A stretch of DNA of 64,000 nt, taken from assembly GCF_045679555.1 (NCBI RefSeq), contig NC_092092.1, positions 17,436,969 through 17,500,968 of the forward strand. The letters are read 5' to 3'. Both the position numbers and the translations under genes were made by a program. Position 1 is the stretch's first letter. Every line of letters starts with the position of its first letter. A model generated the notes under the pieces. It saw nothing but the letters and a program-made list of their open reading frames with translations. It did no database searches and was not told the origin of the DNA. The DNA is from Salvelinus alpinus (Eukaryota; Chordata; Actinopteri; Salmoniformes; Salmonidae). Positions 1 to 11,287 of the stretch are shown piece after piece.

Positions 1-259
1 CCCTTATCCCCTTATAGTGACTCTAACCAAATTACACCCTTATCCCTGTATAGTGACTCTAACCAAATTACACCCTTATCCCCTTATAGTGACTCTAACC
101 AAATTACACCCTTATCCCCTTATAGTGACTCTAACCAAATTACACCCTTAGCCCCGTATAGTGACTCTAACCAAATTACACCCTTATCCCCATATAGTGA
201 CTCAAACCAAATTACACCCTTATCCCCGTATAGTGACTCTAACCAAATTACACCCTTAT
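1..259. repeat. 36-bp minisatellite, left block
   Basis: Seven full units and the start of an eighth, with a strict 36-bp period. Each unit reads CCCTTAT, CCCC, then TATAGTGACTCTAACC and AAATTACA. Units differ only at a few positions, such as CTTATAG, CGTATAG or CATATAG. The array runs off the left edge of the window, and the same array resumes at 2339 after a LINE. No coding function is suggested. Confidence 0.95.
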
Positions 260-2338
260 TTATTTATTTATTTTATTTTATTTAACCTTTATTTAACCAG
301 GTAGGCAAATTGAGAACACGTTCTCATTTACAATTGCGACCTGGCCAAGATAAAGCAAAGCAGTTCGACACATACAACAACACATAGTTACACATGGAGT
401 AAAACAAACATATAGTCAATAATACAGTGAAAAAAAAAATAAGTCTATATACAATGTGAGCAAGTGAGGTGAGATAAGGGAGGTGAAGGCAAACAAATAT
501 ATGTATAAATAAATAAAAATATAAAAAGGCCATGGAGGCGAAGTGAGTACAACACAGCAAGTAAAATAAAAACTAAAAAAACACTGGAATGGTTGGTTTG
601 CAGTGGAAGAAAGTGCAAAGTAGAGACAGAAATAATGGGGTGCAAAGGAGCAAAATAAATTAATAAATAAATACAGTAGGTAAAGAGGTAGTTGTTTGGG
701 CTAAATTGTAGATGGGTTATGTACAGGTGCAGTAATCTATGAGCTGCTCTGACAGCTGGTGCTTAAAGCTAGTGAGGGAGATAGGTGTTTCCAGTTTCAG
801 AGATTTTTGTAGTTCGTTCCAGTCATTGGCAGCAGAGAACTGGAAGGAGAGGCGTCCAAAGGAAGAATTGGTTTTGGGGGTGACTAGAGAGATATACCTG
901 CTGGAGCGCGTGCTACAGGTAGGTGCTGCTATGGTGACCAGCGAGCTGAGATAAGGGGGGACTTTACCTAGCAGGGTCTTGTAGATGACCTGGAACCAGT
1001 GGGTTTGGCGACGAGTATGAAGCGAGGGCCAGCCAACGAGAGTGTACAGGTCGCAGTGGTGGGTAGTATATGGGGCTTTGGTGACAAAACGGATGGCACT
1101 GTGATAGACTGCATCCAATTTATTGAGTAGGGTTTTGGAGGCTATTTTGTAAATGACATCACCGAAGTCGAGGATTGGTAGGATGGTCAGTTTTACAAGG
1201 GTATGTTTGGCAGCATGAGTAAAGGATGCTTTGTTGCGGAATAGGAAGCCAATTCTAGATTTGACTTTGGATTGGAGATGTTTGATGTGGGTCTGGAAGG
1301 AGAGTTTACAGTCTAACCAGACACCTAGGTATTTGTAGTGGTCCACATATTCTAAGTCAGAGCCGTCCAAAGTAGTGATGTTGGACAGGCGGGCAGGAGC
1401 AGGCAGCGATCGGTTGAAGAGCATGCATTTGGTTTTACTTGTATTTAAGAGCAGTTGGAGGCCACGGAAGGAGAGTTGTATGGCATTGAAGCTCGCCTGG
1501 AGGGTTGTTAACACAGTGTCAAAAGAAGGGCCAGAAGTATACAGAATAGTGTCGTCTGCGTAGAGGTGGATCAGAGAATCACCAGCAGCAAGAGCGACAT
1601 CATTGATGTAAACAGAGAAGAGAGTCGGTCCAAGAATTGAACCCTGTGGCACCCCCATAGAGACTGCCAGAGGCCCGGACAACAGACCCTCCGATTTGAC
1701 ACACTGAACTCGATCAGAGAAGTAGTTGGTGAACCAGGCGAGGCAATCATTAGAGAAGCCAAGGCTGTCGAGTCTGCCAATGAGGATGTGGTGATTGACA
1801 GAGTCAAAAGCCTTGGCCAGGTCAATGAATACGGCTGCACAGTATTGTTTCCTATCGATGGCGGTTACGATATCGTTTATGACCTTGAGCGTGGCTGAGG
1901 TGCACCCATGACCAGCTCTGAAACCAGATTGCATAGCGGAGAAGGTGTGGTGTGATTCGAAATGGTCGGTAATCTGTTTGTTGACTTGGCTTTCGAAGAC
2001 CTTAGAAAGGCAGGGTAGGATAGATATAGGTCTGTAGCAGTTAGGGTCAAGGGTGTCCCCCCCTTTGAAGAGGGGGATAACCGCAGCTGCTTTCCAATCT
2101 TTGGGGATCTCAGACGACACGAAAGAGAGGTTGAAGAGGCTAGTAATAGGGGTGGCAACAATTTCAGCAGATAGTTTTAGAAAGAAAGGGTCCAGATTAT
2201 CTAGCCCGGCTGATTTGTAAGGGTCCAGATTTTGCAGCTCATTAAGAACATCAGCTGACTGTATTTGGGAGAAAGAGAAATGGGGAAGGCTTGGGCGAGT
2301 AGCAGAGGGGAGGGCAGTGCTGTTGTCCGGGGTAGGGG
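260..2338 (-). mobile_element. LINE (non-LTR retrotransposon, L2/CR1-like), 5'-truncated
   Basis: On the minus strand the element runs from about 2338 to a (TTTA)n-type tail at 260-285. It contains an open reverse transcriptase frame and about 450 bp of 3' UTR. The endonuclease region is missing, as expected after incomplete reverse transcription. The insertion splits a 36-bp minisatellite with no visible duplication beyond one or two bases. Clade assignment (jockey superfamily, L2/CR1/Rex1 group) is from the protein pattern and is less certain than the LINE call. Confidence 0.9.
717..2338 (-). CDS. LINE reverse transcriptase, 5'-truncated but open frame
   Basis: This is an uninterrupted frame of about 540 codons covering the RT and its C-terminal region. 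It would copy element RNA at a nicked target site. Visible RT blocks, counted from the upstream frame limit, are DPYKSAGLDNLDPFFLK near residue 47, YRPISILPCLSKVFE near 110, FIDLAKAFDSVNHHIL near 179 (first catalytic Asp), GVPQGSILGPTLF near 237 and YADD at 268-271. No stop or frameshift lies inside. The N-terminal endonuclease is absent and no native start can be chosen, because the frame opens into the neighbouring minisatellite. The open frame suggests a fairly young copy, but without its 5' end and promoter it is probably not autonomous. Confidence 0.85.
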
Positions 2339-2540
2339 ATCCCCTTATAGTGACTCTAACCAAATTACACCCTTATCCCCGTATAGTGACTCTAACCAAA
2401 TTACACCCTTATCCCCTTATAGTGACTCTAACCAAATTACACCCTTATCCCCTTATAGTGACTCTAACCAAATTACACCCTTATCCCCATATAGTGACTC
2501 AAACCAAATTACACCCTTATCCCCGTATAGTGACTCTGAA
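2339..2540. repeat. 36-bp minisatellite, right block
   Basis: Continues the array of 1-259 after the LINE. A partial unit is followed by units starting at 2370, 2406, 2442, 2478 and 2514, the last ending in variant sequence near 2540. The phase resumes exactly where the left block stopped. Confidence 0.93.
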
Positions 2541-2621
2541 TAGGGAATAAGGTGCCATTAGAGACAAACACTGAGACAGGCACTAGTCTAACTGTATGTA
2601 GGGAACGGAGAAAGACAGAGA

Positions 2622-2623
<2 letters not shown>

Positions 2624-2695
<72 letters not shown>
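2624..2695. repeat. (CA)n microsatellite, 36 units
   Basis: Perfect dinucleotide run of 72 bp. Open frames across it are artefacts of the repeat. Confidence 0.97.
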
Positions 2696-2697
<2 letters not shown>

Positions 2698-3430
2698 ACA
2701 CGGAACCCAAACCGGCTGCGCGCGTGCGCCATCGTGCGCTATCGTGCATAAATGTATTTTGTCCCCCTACACCAAACGCGATCACAACACGCAGGTTAAA
2801 ATAGCAAAACAAACTCTGAACCAATGACATTAATTTGGGGACAGGTCGAAAAGCATTAAACATGTATGGCAATTTAGCTAGTTAGCTTGCACTTGCTAGC
2901 TAATTTGTCCTATTTAGCTAGCTTGCTGTTGCTAGCTAATTTGCCCTGGGATATAAACATTGAGTTGTTATTTTACCTGAAATGCACAAGGTCCTCTACT
3001 CCGACAATTAATCCACACATAAAACGGCCAACCGAATCGTTTCTAGTCATCTCTCCTCCTTCCAGGCTTTTTCATCTTTGAACTTATATGGTGATCGGCA
3101 TCTACACTTTCATAGTATTACCACGACAACCGGCAACAAAGTTTGTCTTTCAATCACCCACGTGGGTATAACCAATGAGGAGATGGCACGTGGGTACCTG
3201 CTTCTATAAACCAATGAGGAGATGGGAGAGGCAGGACTTTCAGCGCGATCTGCATCGAAATAGAAAGGAGTTCTATTTTAGCCCTTGGCGTCGCAGACGC
3301 TCGTTGGCGCGCGCGAGCAGTGTGGGTGCAATTGAATAACATGGATTTCTACATTTATTTTGCGACGCTTGCGCACGCAACGTGTCCGGTCTGGTCAGCA
3401 TGTCAGCCTCAATGCACAACTAGCTGCTGC
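2696..3430. other. Non-coding stretch, possibly a dispersed repeat
   Basis: No gene seen. There are two imperfect copies of a TTAGCTAG..TTGCTAGCTAATTTG motif (2875-2945) and two copies of ACCAATGAGGAGATGG (3171-3187 and 3211-3227). A CpG-rich segment with GCGCGCG lies at 3280-3380. The 3' part resembles sequence I remember as repeated in salmonids. That is recall, not a search result. Confidence 0.4.
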
Positions 3431-3744
3431 ACACACTCACACCCACACCCACACCCACACCCACACCCACACCCACACCCACACCCACACTCACACTCAC
3501 ACTCACACTCACACTCACACTCACACTCACACTCACACTCACACTCACACTCACACTCACACCCACACTCACACTCACACTCACACTCACACTCACACTC
3601 ACACTCACACTCACACTCACACTCACACTCACACTCACACTCACACCCACACTCACACTCACACTCACACTCACACTCACACTCACACCCACACCCACAC
3701 CCACACCCACACCCACACTCACACTCACACTCACACACACACAC
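3431..3744. repeat. Hexanucleotide array (CACACC)n / (CACACT)n
   Basis: About 315 bp of 6-bp units in blocks: CACCCA units first, then a long CACTCA block interrupted by single CACCCA units, a second CACCCA block, and CACTCA units at the end. It is flanked by short CA. Long His/Thr/Ser or Cys/Val frames across it are repeat artefacts. Confidence 0.95.
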
Positions 3745-3750
3745 AGAGCC

Positions 3751-4814
<1,064 letters not shown>

Positions 4815-4985
4815 AGATAGTGGGAGAGAGAGGGGGGGAGAGAGAGAGAGAGAGACGGAAAGAGAGAGAGAGAGAGAGATAGAGGGAGGGAGGGAGGGAG
4901 GGAGGGAGGGAGGGAGGGAGGGAGGGAGGGAGGGAGGGAGGGGGTGGGAAGGGGAGAGAGACAGAGAAGGAGGGGAGAGAGAAAA
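4815..4985. repeat. (GA)n / (GGGA)n microsatellite
   Basis: GA tracts followed by about 17 GGGA/GGAG tetranucleotides at 4875-4941, then mixed GA. Confidence 0.95.
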
Positions 4986-5637
4986 ATGGAGAGAAAGAAG
5001 AGTTAGATAGCTAGTGAGAGAAACAGAACACTAGCAGGAATGTCGGATGACGCCATACAATCACAAATTCTTTAAATAAGTTAAACAACAAAAATTAGCT
5101 AAATACAGTGCCTTCGGAAAGTAATACGACCCTTTGACTTTTTCCATATTTTGTTACGTTACAGTCTTATTCTAAAATGGATATAATTGTTTTATTACCC
5201 TCATCAATCCACACACAATTCCCCGTAATGACAAAGCAAAAACAGGTTGTTGTTTTTTGTTGTTGCACATTTACATAAATATTCAGACCCTTTACTCAGT
5301 ACTTTGTTGAAGCACCTTTGGCAGTGATTACAACCTTAAGTCTTCTTGGATTTGATGCTACAAGCTTGGCACACCTGTATTTGGGGAGTTTCTCCCATTC
5401 TTCTGTGCAGATCCTCTCAAGCTCTGTCAGGTTGGATGGGGAGCGTCACTGCACAGCTATTTTCAGGAGCTATTTTCTCCCAGTCCCTTCCACTGAAAAA
5501 CATTCCCACAGCATAATGCTGCCACCACCATGCTTCACCGTAGGGATGATGCCAGGTTTCCTCCAGAGGAAGCGGGCTGTCATGTGCCTTTTACTGAGGA
5601 GTGGCTTCCGTCTGGCCATTCAACCATAAAGGTCTGA

Positions 5638-5907
5638 TTAGTGGAGTTCTGCAGAGATGGTTGTCCTTCTGGAAGGTTCTCCCATCTCCACAGAGGAACT
5701 CTGGAGCTCTATTAGAGTGACCATCGGGTTCTTGGTCACCTCCCTGACCAAGGCCCTTCTCCCCCGATTGCTCAGTTTGGCCGGGAGGCCAGCTCTAGGA
5801 AGAGTCTTGGTGATTCCATACTTCTTCCATTTAAGAATGATGGAGTCCACTGTGTTCCTGGGGACCTTCAATGCTGCAGAAAACTCCCCAGATATGTGCC
5901 TCGACAC
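5638..5907 (-). pseudogene. Tc1 transposase, N-terminal DNA-binding fragment
   Basis: An 89-codon frame holds the paired-like helix-turn-helix region of Tc1 transposases: FSAALKVPRNTVDSIILKWK, then AKLSNRGRRALVREVTKNP. The catalytic DDE half is only visible as a degraded piece at 5500-5620, where MLWG- and KHGGGS-type coding can be read on the minus strand. The native start is cut off by the insertion at 5909. It is non-functional. Confidence 0.85.
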
Positions 5908-5908
5908 A

Positions 5909-6112
5909 ATCCTCCGAGACGTAGGTCTCTCTATATGTAGTGTTATGTTGTCTCTCTTGTCGTGATGTGTGTTTTGTCCTATCTTTTTTTTTTTCCCAGC
6001 CCCCGTTCACGTAGGAGGCCTTTTGCCTATTGGTAGGCCGTCATTGTAAATACGAATTTGTTCTTAACTGACTTGCCTATTTAAATAAAAGTTAAATAAA
6101 AAATAAAAAATC
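5909..6112 (+). mobile_element. SINE/LINE 3'-tail insertion inside the Tc1
   Basis: About 200 bp ending in TAGGCCGTCATTGTAAATA, TTTGTTCTTAACTGACTTGC and an AAATAAA-rich tail. It interrupts the Tc1 sequence between AATCCT at 5909 and CCTGTCTCGG at 6112. The same 3' tail ends the SINEs at 28151 and 48578. No tRNA-like head is seen, so it may be a truncated LINE end rather than a SINE. Confidence 0.75.
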
Positions 6113-6550
6113 CTGTCTCGGAGCTCCACAAACAATTCCTACAACCTCATGTCTTGGTTTTTGCTCTGACAAGCACTTTCAACTGTGGGACCTTATAAAG
6201 ACAGGAGTGTGCCTTCCCAAATTATGTTCAATGAATTTAATTTACCACAGGTGGACTCCAATCAAATTGCAGAAACATCTCAAGGATGATCAATGGAAAC
6301 AGGATGCATCTGATCTCAATTTTGTGTCTCATAGCAAAGGGTCTGAATACTTATGTAAATAAGGTATTTCCGTTTTTAATTTTTATTTTATTAGCAAAAA
6401 ATCTAAAAACCTGTTTTTGTTTTGTCATTTTGGGGTTCTGTGTGTACATTGATGACGACCAAAAAAATGTCATCCATTTTAGACTACGGCTGTAATGTAA
6501 CAAAATGTGGAAAAAGTCCAGGAGTCTGAATACTTTCTGAAGGCACAGTA

Positions 6551-7275
6551 CATGCTAATTGTCGCACCAACAGCAAAGATTGCTCAATGAATTGGTTAAA
6601 TAACAACTAAAAGAGCAGTGGAAGAGGAGAATTCCGCCTGGGGCCTTGGGCATCTGGAAACTGAATGGACTATAATAGTATTCTGTTTCAAGACCACATC
6701 AACAGATTAACTCCTGACTAAACCGTCACACACACACTCGCACGCACACATGTCCTTGGCACGCAAGCACACAAAGGCAGGCAGACGCATGCACACACGC
6801 ACACCGGATGTCCCTTTTGTTCTGTCTGATAAATGGTAAAAGTTTGGGTCTTTTTTTCACCACATTTAAATATTAATAGATATTAAATATTTCATATTAA
6901 TAACAGTAAGTGGCTACCCAGGGTAGAAGAAGCAGTGTTTCTTTAGAGAGTGTTGAGATACGCTGCTTCATTCCTCTGGGGAGGTTCACACACTCAGTAT
7001 CTGTACTGTAGTACAAAACAACTTATATCATTGCAAACAGTGGTTCCTAAACTTGTTCACTTTGTGACCCTGAAAAATGGAAAATACAAGTTTGCAGACA
7101 ACACCAAAAAATTATGTAGGACATGGGGTGCTTATCTAGGTGAGGTAATACCCTGAATTGAAAAAGTATTGCACGTTAAAAAGTGGACTGCACACATGTT
7201 TTGAAAGATGAAGGACTCAGTATAGCCTCCAATACAAAACAATGTCCCTAGCAACATTCAGAGCATTAGCTGTAA

Positions 7276-7277
<2 letters not shown>
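6551..7277. other. No gene recognised
   Basis: Apparently unique AT-rich sequence with a short CA/CGCA-rich patch at 6727-6805. No coding signal is seen. Confidence 0.45.

Positions 7278-7365
<88 letters not shown>
7278..7365. repeat. (GA)n microsatellite
   Basis: Perfect GA run of about 87 bp. Confidence 0.97.
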
Positions 7366-7368
<3 letters not shown>

Positions 7369-7717
7369 CAGCAGGTGGTAGTGAAGCCTGGAGGTTTTCT
7401 ATCAAAGTACTCTCTCCTCCTTCTTTTCTCTCTTTAAACATCCCTCCATCCTCTCCACTGCTTCCCCTCTTCACTCCATCACTGTTGAAGAGTGTGTGTA
7501 TGTATGTATGCGCGTGCCTCGCATTTGTGCATGCGTTTATATGTGTGCAATGGGATTAAGAGGCCTTTCTAATGGTAGGAGTAATGAGAGAAATAAACAA
7601 CATTTATAATGCCTTAAAGGGGCAATCTGCAGTTGCTACATCCATTTTTGTATGATACAGTCCCTACAGAAATTATTCATACCCCTTGACTTATTTCACA
7701 TTTTGCTGGTTACCCCC

Positions 7718-7911
7718 ATAATGCACCGTTTCCCAAACTCGGTCCTAGGGACGCCAAGGGGTGCATATTTAGTTTTTTGCCCTAGCACTACGCATCTGAT
7801 TCAAATTATCAAAGCTTGATCATTAGTTGATTATTTGAATCAGCTGTGTAGTGCTAAAAAACTTTTGGTTACTGGCCCAATGCTCTAGCCGCCAGGCTAC
7901 CTGCTACCGAG
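7718..7911. mobile_element. Palindromic MITE fragment plus SINE-head fragment
   Basis: At 7723-7865 GTTTCCCAAACTCGGTCCTA opens a fold-back region. GCCCTAGCACTACGCATCTG and CAGCTGTGTAGTGCTAAAAA are near-inverted partners. From 7866 to 7911 the text is the reverse of a tRNA-like SINE head (GGTAGCCTGGCGGCTAGAGC on the minus strand). Both pieces are truncated. Confidence 0.6.
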
Positions 7912-7992
7912 CAAAGACGTTCACATTCTTGTTTTGAAGCCATTCCAGCATTGCTTAGGCTGTATGCTTGGGGTCCATGTTCTGTTTGAATG

Positions 7993-8588
7993 TACAGTAC
8001 CAGTCAAAAGTTTGGACACACCTACTCATTCAAGGGTTTTTCATTATTTTTTTAAAATGTTCTACATTGTAGAATAATAGTGAAGACATCAAAACTATGA
8101 AATAACACATATGGAATCGTGTAGTAACCAAAAAAGTGTTAAACACTGTGTAAGGGCTATTTGACCAAGAAGGAGAGTGATGGAGTGCTGCATCAGATGA
8201 CCTGGCCTCCACAATCACCTGACCTCAACCCAAATGAGATGGTTTGGGATTAGTTGGACCGCAGAGTGAAGGAAAAGCAACCAACAAGAGCTCAGTATAG
8301 TATAGTATAACTCCTTCAAGACTGTTGGAAAAGCATTTCTCATGAAGCTGGTTGAGAGAATGCCAAGTGTGCAAAGCTGTCATCAAGGCAAAGGGTGGCT
8401 ACTCTGAAGAATCTCAAATATTAAATATATTTTGATTTGTTTAACACTTTTTTGGTTACTACATGATTCCATATGTGTTATTTCATAGTTTTGATGTCTT
8501 CACTATTATTCTACAATGTAGAAAACAGTAAAAATAAAGAAAAACCATGTAATGAGTAGCTGTGTCCAAACTTTTGACTGGAACTGTA
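7993..8588 (+). mobile_element. Tc1-like transposon, internally deleted (second family)
   Basis: TA CAGTACCAGTCAAAAGTTTG at 7993 and CAAACTTTTGACTGGAACTG TA at 8569-8588 are inverted ends. Long inner inverted repeats are also visible, for example GAATAATAGTGAAGACATCA on the left and TGATGTCTTCACTATTATTC on the right. Only about 240 bp of transposase C-terminus survives (8170-8410), including a reading CCTCAACCCAAATGAGATGG that corresponds to the D-L-N-P-x-E block holding the last catalytic acid. The D-D part is deleted. Confidence 0.9.
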
Positions 8589-8656
8589 AATCTTTGCACC
8601 AGTCTAAGGTTGCTTGCACTCTGAAGCAGGTTCTCATCAAGGATTTGCCTGTATTT

Positions 8657-10650
8657 CAAATCAAATCAAATTGTATGTCACATGCACCGAATACAACAGG
8701 TGTAGACCTTACAGTGAAATGCTTACTTACAAGCCCTAACCAACAATGCAGTTAAAAAAAAAAAAATACATTTAAAAAAAATGCGAGGCTATATACAGGG
8801 TGTAATAATGGAGCTGTGAGTCTGGAAGCATGTGCAGGTGAAACGTTTAATAAAACAACAAAACCAGGAACGAGACAATTCCATGTGGCTACAAGCCGGT
8901 ACACAAAAACAATACCTACTGGTGAATGAACATAAGCGCGTGACATATAAAGGGAAGGAAATGATGAAGGTAATGAAGTCCAGATGTGAATCATAATGAT
9001 TAATAGACGCGTGTGATGATGAGTGCCAGCTGTGCGTAAAGATGAATCTCAGGATCGGTGGTTAGTTTTCTGGCGACGTTGTATAGCGAAGGGGAGGAGC
9101 AGGAGAAGATGTGACACAGGGGATATTGGTACAGAGTCAATGTGCGGAGGCACCAGTTAGTCGAGGTAATTGAGGTAAAATGTACATGTAGGTAGAGTTA
9201 TTGAAGTGACTATGCATAGATAATAACAGAGAGTAGCAGCAGTATAAAATACAGGGGGGGGGGGCAATGCAAATAGTCTGGGTAGCCATTTGACTAGATG
9301 TTCAGAAGTCTTATGGCTTGGGGGTAGAAGCTGTTTAGAAGCCTCTTGGACCTAGACTTGGCGCTCCGGTACCGCTTGCCATGCGGTAGCAGAGAGAACA
9401 GTCTATGACTTGGGTGGCTGGAGTCCTAGACAATTTTTAGGGCCTTCCTCTGACACCGCCTGCGATAGAGGTCCTGCATGGCAGGAAGCTTGGCCCCAGC
9501 GATGTACTGGGCCGTAAGCATTACCCTCTGTAGTGCCTTGCGGTCGGAGGCCGAGCAGTTGCCATACCAGGCAGTGATGCAACCAGTCAGGATGTTCTCG
9601 ATGGTGCAGCTGAAGAAGCTTTAGAGGATCTGAGGACCCATAACAAATCTTTTCTTTTGGTTTTGTCGTGCCCTCTTCATGACTGTCTTGGTGTGCTTGG
9701 ACCATGTTAGTTTGTTGGTGATGTGGACACCAAGGAACTTGAAGCTCTCAACCTGCTCCACTACAGCCTCGTCGATGTGAATGGGGGCGTCCTCGGTCCT
9801 CCTTTTCCTGTAGTCCACAATCATCTCCTTTGTCTTGATCACGTTGAGGGAGAGGTTGTTGTGCTGGCACCACACGGCCAGGTCTCTGACCTCTTCCCAA
9901 TAGGCTGTCTCGTCATTGTCGGTGATTAGGCCTAGCACTGTTGTTTGAACAGGGAGTACAGGAGGGGACTGAGCACGCACCCCTGAGGGGCCCCTGTGTT
10001 GAGGATCAGCGTGGTGGATGTGCTGTTACCTACCCTTACCAACTGGGGGCGGCCCGTCAGGAAGTCCAGGATACAGTTGCAGAGGGAGGTGTTTAGACCC
10101 AAGGTCCTTAGCTTAGTGATGAGCTTTGAGGGCACTATGGTGTTGAACACTGAGCTGTAGTCAATGAATAGCATTCTCACATAGGTGTTCCTTTTGTCCA
10201 GGTGGGAAAGGGCAGTGTGGAGTGCAATAGAGATTGCGACATCTGTAGATCTGTTAGGGTGGTATGCACATTGGAGTGGGTCTAGGGTTTCTGGGATGAT
10301 GGTGTTGAGGGGGGCCTTGAACCAGCCTTTCAAAGCACTTCATGGCTACAGACGTGAGTGCTCTGGGTCGGTAGTTATTTAGGCAGGTTACCTTAGTGTT
10401 CTTGGGCACAGGGACTATGGTGGTCTGCTTGAAACATGTTGGTATTATAGACTCAGACAGGGAGGGGTTGAAAATGTCAGTGAAGACACTTTCCCAGTTG
10501 GTCAGCGCATGCTCGGAGTACACGTCCTGGTAATCCATCTGGTCCTGCGGCCTTGTGAATGTTGACCTGTTTAAAGGTCTTGCTCACATCGGCTGCGGAC
10601 AGCGTGATCACACAGTCGTCCATTTGGCTCCAGTCATTGTTCACTCTATC
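8657..10650 (-). mobile_element. LINE (RSg-1-like non-LTR retrotransposon), degraded
   Basis: The 3' end is at 8657 (ATCAAATCAAATTGTATGTC). The RT runs on the minus strand from about 10640 down to 9620, and the long 3' UTR covers 9600-8660. The 5' part is missing. It sits inside a Tc1 relic, which resumes near 10650. An LTR-like 0.3-kb piece interrupts the 3' UTR at 8806-9119. The RSg-1 name is from memory of salmonid LINEs. Confidence 0.85.
8806..9119. mobile_element. LTR-like insertion in the LINE 3' UTR
   Basis: About 310 bp separate two stretches of LINE 3' UTR that would otherwise be contiguous (GGCTATATACAGGG and GATATTGGTACAGAG). The insert has TG...CA-type ends (TGTAATAATGG / GATGTGACACAG), and on the minus strand a TATAT region and an ATTAAA-type signal, as in a short LTR. 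No internal coding or flanking second LTR is seen. It could also be another small element. Confidence 0.45.
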
Positions 10651-10695
10651 CTTACCAGTCTCCCAGTCCCCATTGCATGATGCTGCCACCACCAT
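9621..10695 (-). pseudogene. LINE reverse transcriptase pseudogene
   Basis: Three overlapping frames give successive RT blocks. [18 protein letters not shown] comes first, at about 10560-10600. [20 protein letters not shown] follows at 10320-10390, then [20 protein letters not shown] at about 10110-10175 and [16 protein letters not shown] at about 9950-9995. The frame then jumps straight to LITDNDETAYWEEV and the C-terminal SFKFLGVHITNKLTWSKHT. The F/Y-A-D-D box expected between these two blocks is missing, consistent with a short deletion near 9945. With frameshifts near 9950 and 10330 the enzyme cannot be active. Confidence 0.85.
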
Positions 10696-10844
10696 GCTTC
10701 ACGGTAGATATGGTGTTAGATGGGTGATGAGCTGTGCCTGGTTTTCTCCAGACATAGCGCTTTGCATTAAGGCCAAATAGTTACATTTGTATCTCATGTC
10801 AGAGTGATCATTGGGTTCTTGGTCACCTCCCTGACCAAGGTTGC

Positions 10845-11027
10845 TCAGTTTCCAAGATCCAAGGTTGCTCCCAGATCCAAGCAGAGTCTGGGTAGATACA
10901 TATTTTTGGAGACCATTGTGCTCTTGGAAACTTTCAACATTCTAGAAATAGTTTTATACCCTTCTAAAGATATAAGCCTCATCACAATTCTATCTCGGTG
11001 ATCTCCGGACAGTTCCTTAGACTTCAT
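10845..11027 (-). pseudogene. Tc1 transposase N-terminus fragment (outer Tc1)
   Basis: A 60-codon frame begins MKSKELSGDHRDRIVMRLIS and continues GYKTISRMLKVSKSTMVSK, the first helix-turn-helix of a Tc1 transposase with a natural-looking ATG at 11027. Further catalytic-domain scraps are readable at 10660-10800 in broken frames. It is non-functional. Confidence 0.75.
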
Positions 11028-11073
11028 GGTATAGTTTCTGCTCTGACATGCACTCTCAACTGAGGGACCTCAT

Positions 11074-11287
11074 GGGCGGCAGGTAGCTTAGCGGTTAGAG
11101 TGTTGAGCCAGTAATCAAATGGTCGCTGGTTCGAATACCTGAGCCGACAAGGTAAAACATCTATTGATGTGCCCTTGAGCAAGGCACCCAACCCTACTTT
11201 GCACCAAGGGCACTGTACTACTCTGGCTGACCCTGTAAAACAACACATTTCACTGCACCTGTCTGGTGTATGTGACAATAAATATAG
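11074..11287 (+). mobile_element. tRNA-derived SINE
   Basis: The head GGGCGGCAGGTAGCTTAGCG is followed by an A-box-like TAGCTTAGCGGTTAGAGTG and a B-box-like GGTTCGAATACC. The body is CCCTTGAGCAAGGCACCCAA and the tail AATAAATA. The Pol III-type head makes it look like a tRNA gene, but the body and tail show a SINE. It is inserted in the outer Tc1 between GGGACCTCAT and AGACAGCTGTG. Confidence 0.85.

Larger units (their letters stand above)
5104..6550 (-). mobile_element. Tc1-like DNA transposon, complete ends, dead
   Basis: Both ends are present. TA CAGTGCCTTCGGAAAGTA is at 5104 and CTTTCTGAAGGCACAG TA at 6532-6550, each flanked by the TA target. The inner ITR texts TTTGTTACGTTACAG and TGTAATGTAACAAAATG are inverted partners. 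The transposase lies on the minus strand and is reduced to the helix-turn-helix region plus scraps of the catalytic domain. A SINE/LINE-type tail (5909-6112) is inserted. The element is cut-and-paste and cannot make its own enzyme. Confidence 0.93.

Noticed and set aside
1..259. CRISPR-like array (regular 36-bp repeats)
   Set aside because: The units are head-to-tail without unique spacers, and the setting is a vertebrate genome; this is a minisatellite.
1375..1563. Small plus-strand frames inside the LINE
   Set aside because: Antisense shadows of the reverse transcriptase.
2543..2566. Piece of the palindromic MITE seen at 38447
   Set aside because: AGGGAATAAGGTGCCATT fits, but it is too short to separate from chance.
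11074..11287. tRNA gene
   Set aside because: A and B boxes are present, but the body, tail and genomic setting are those of a SINE, with no clean cloverleaf or terminator.
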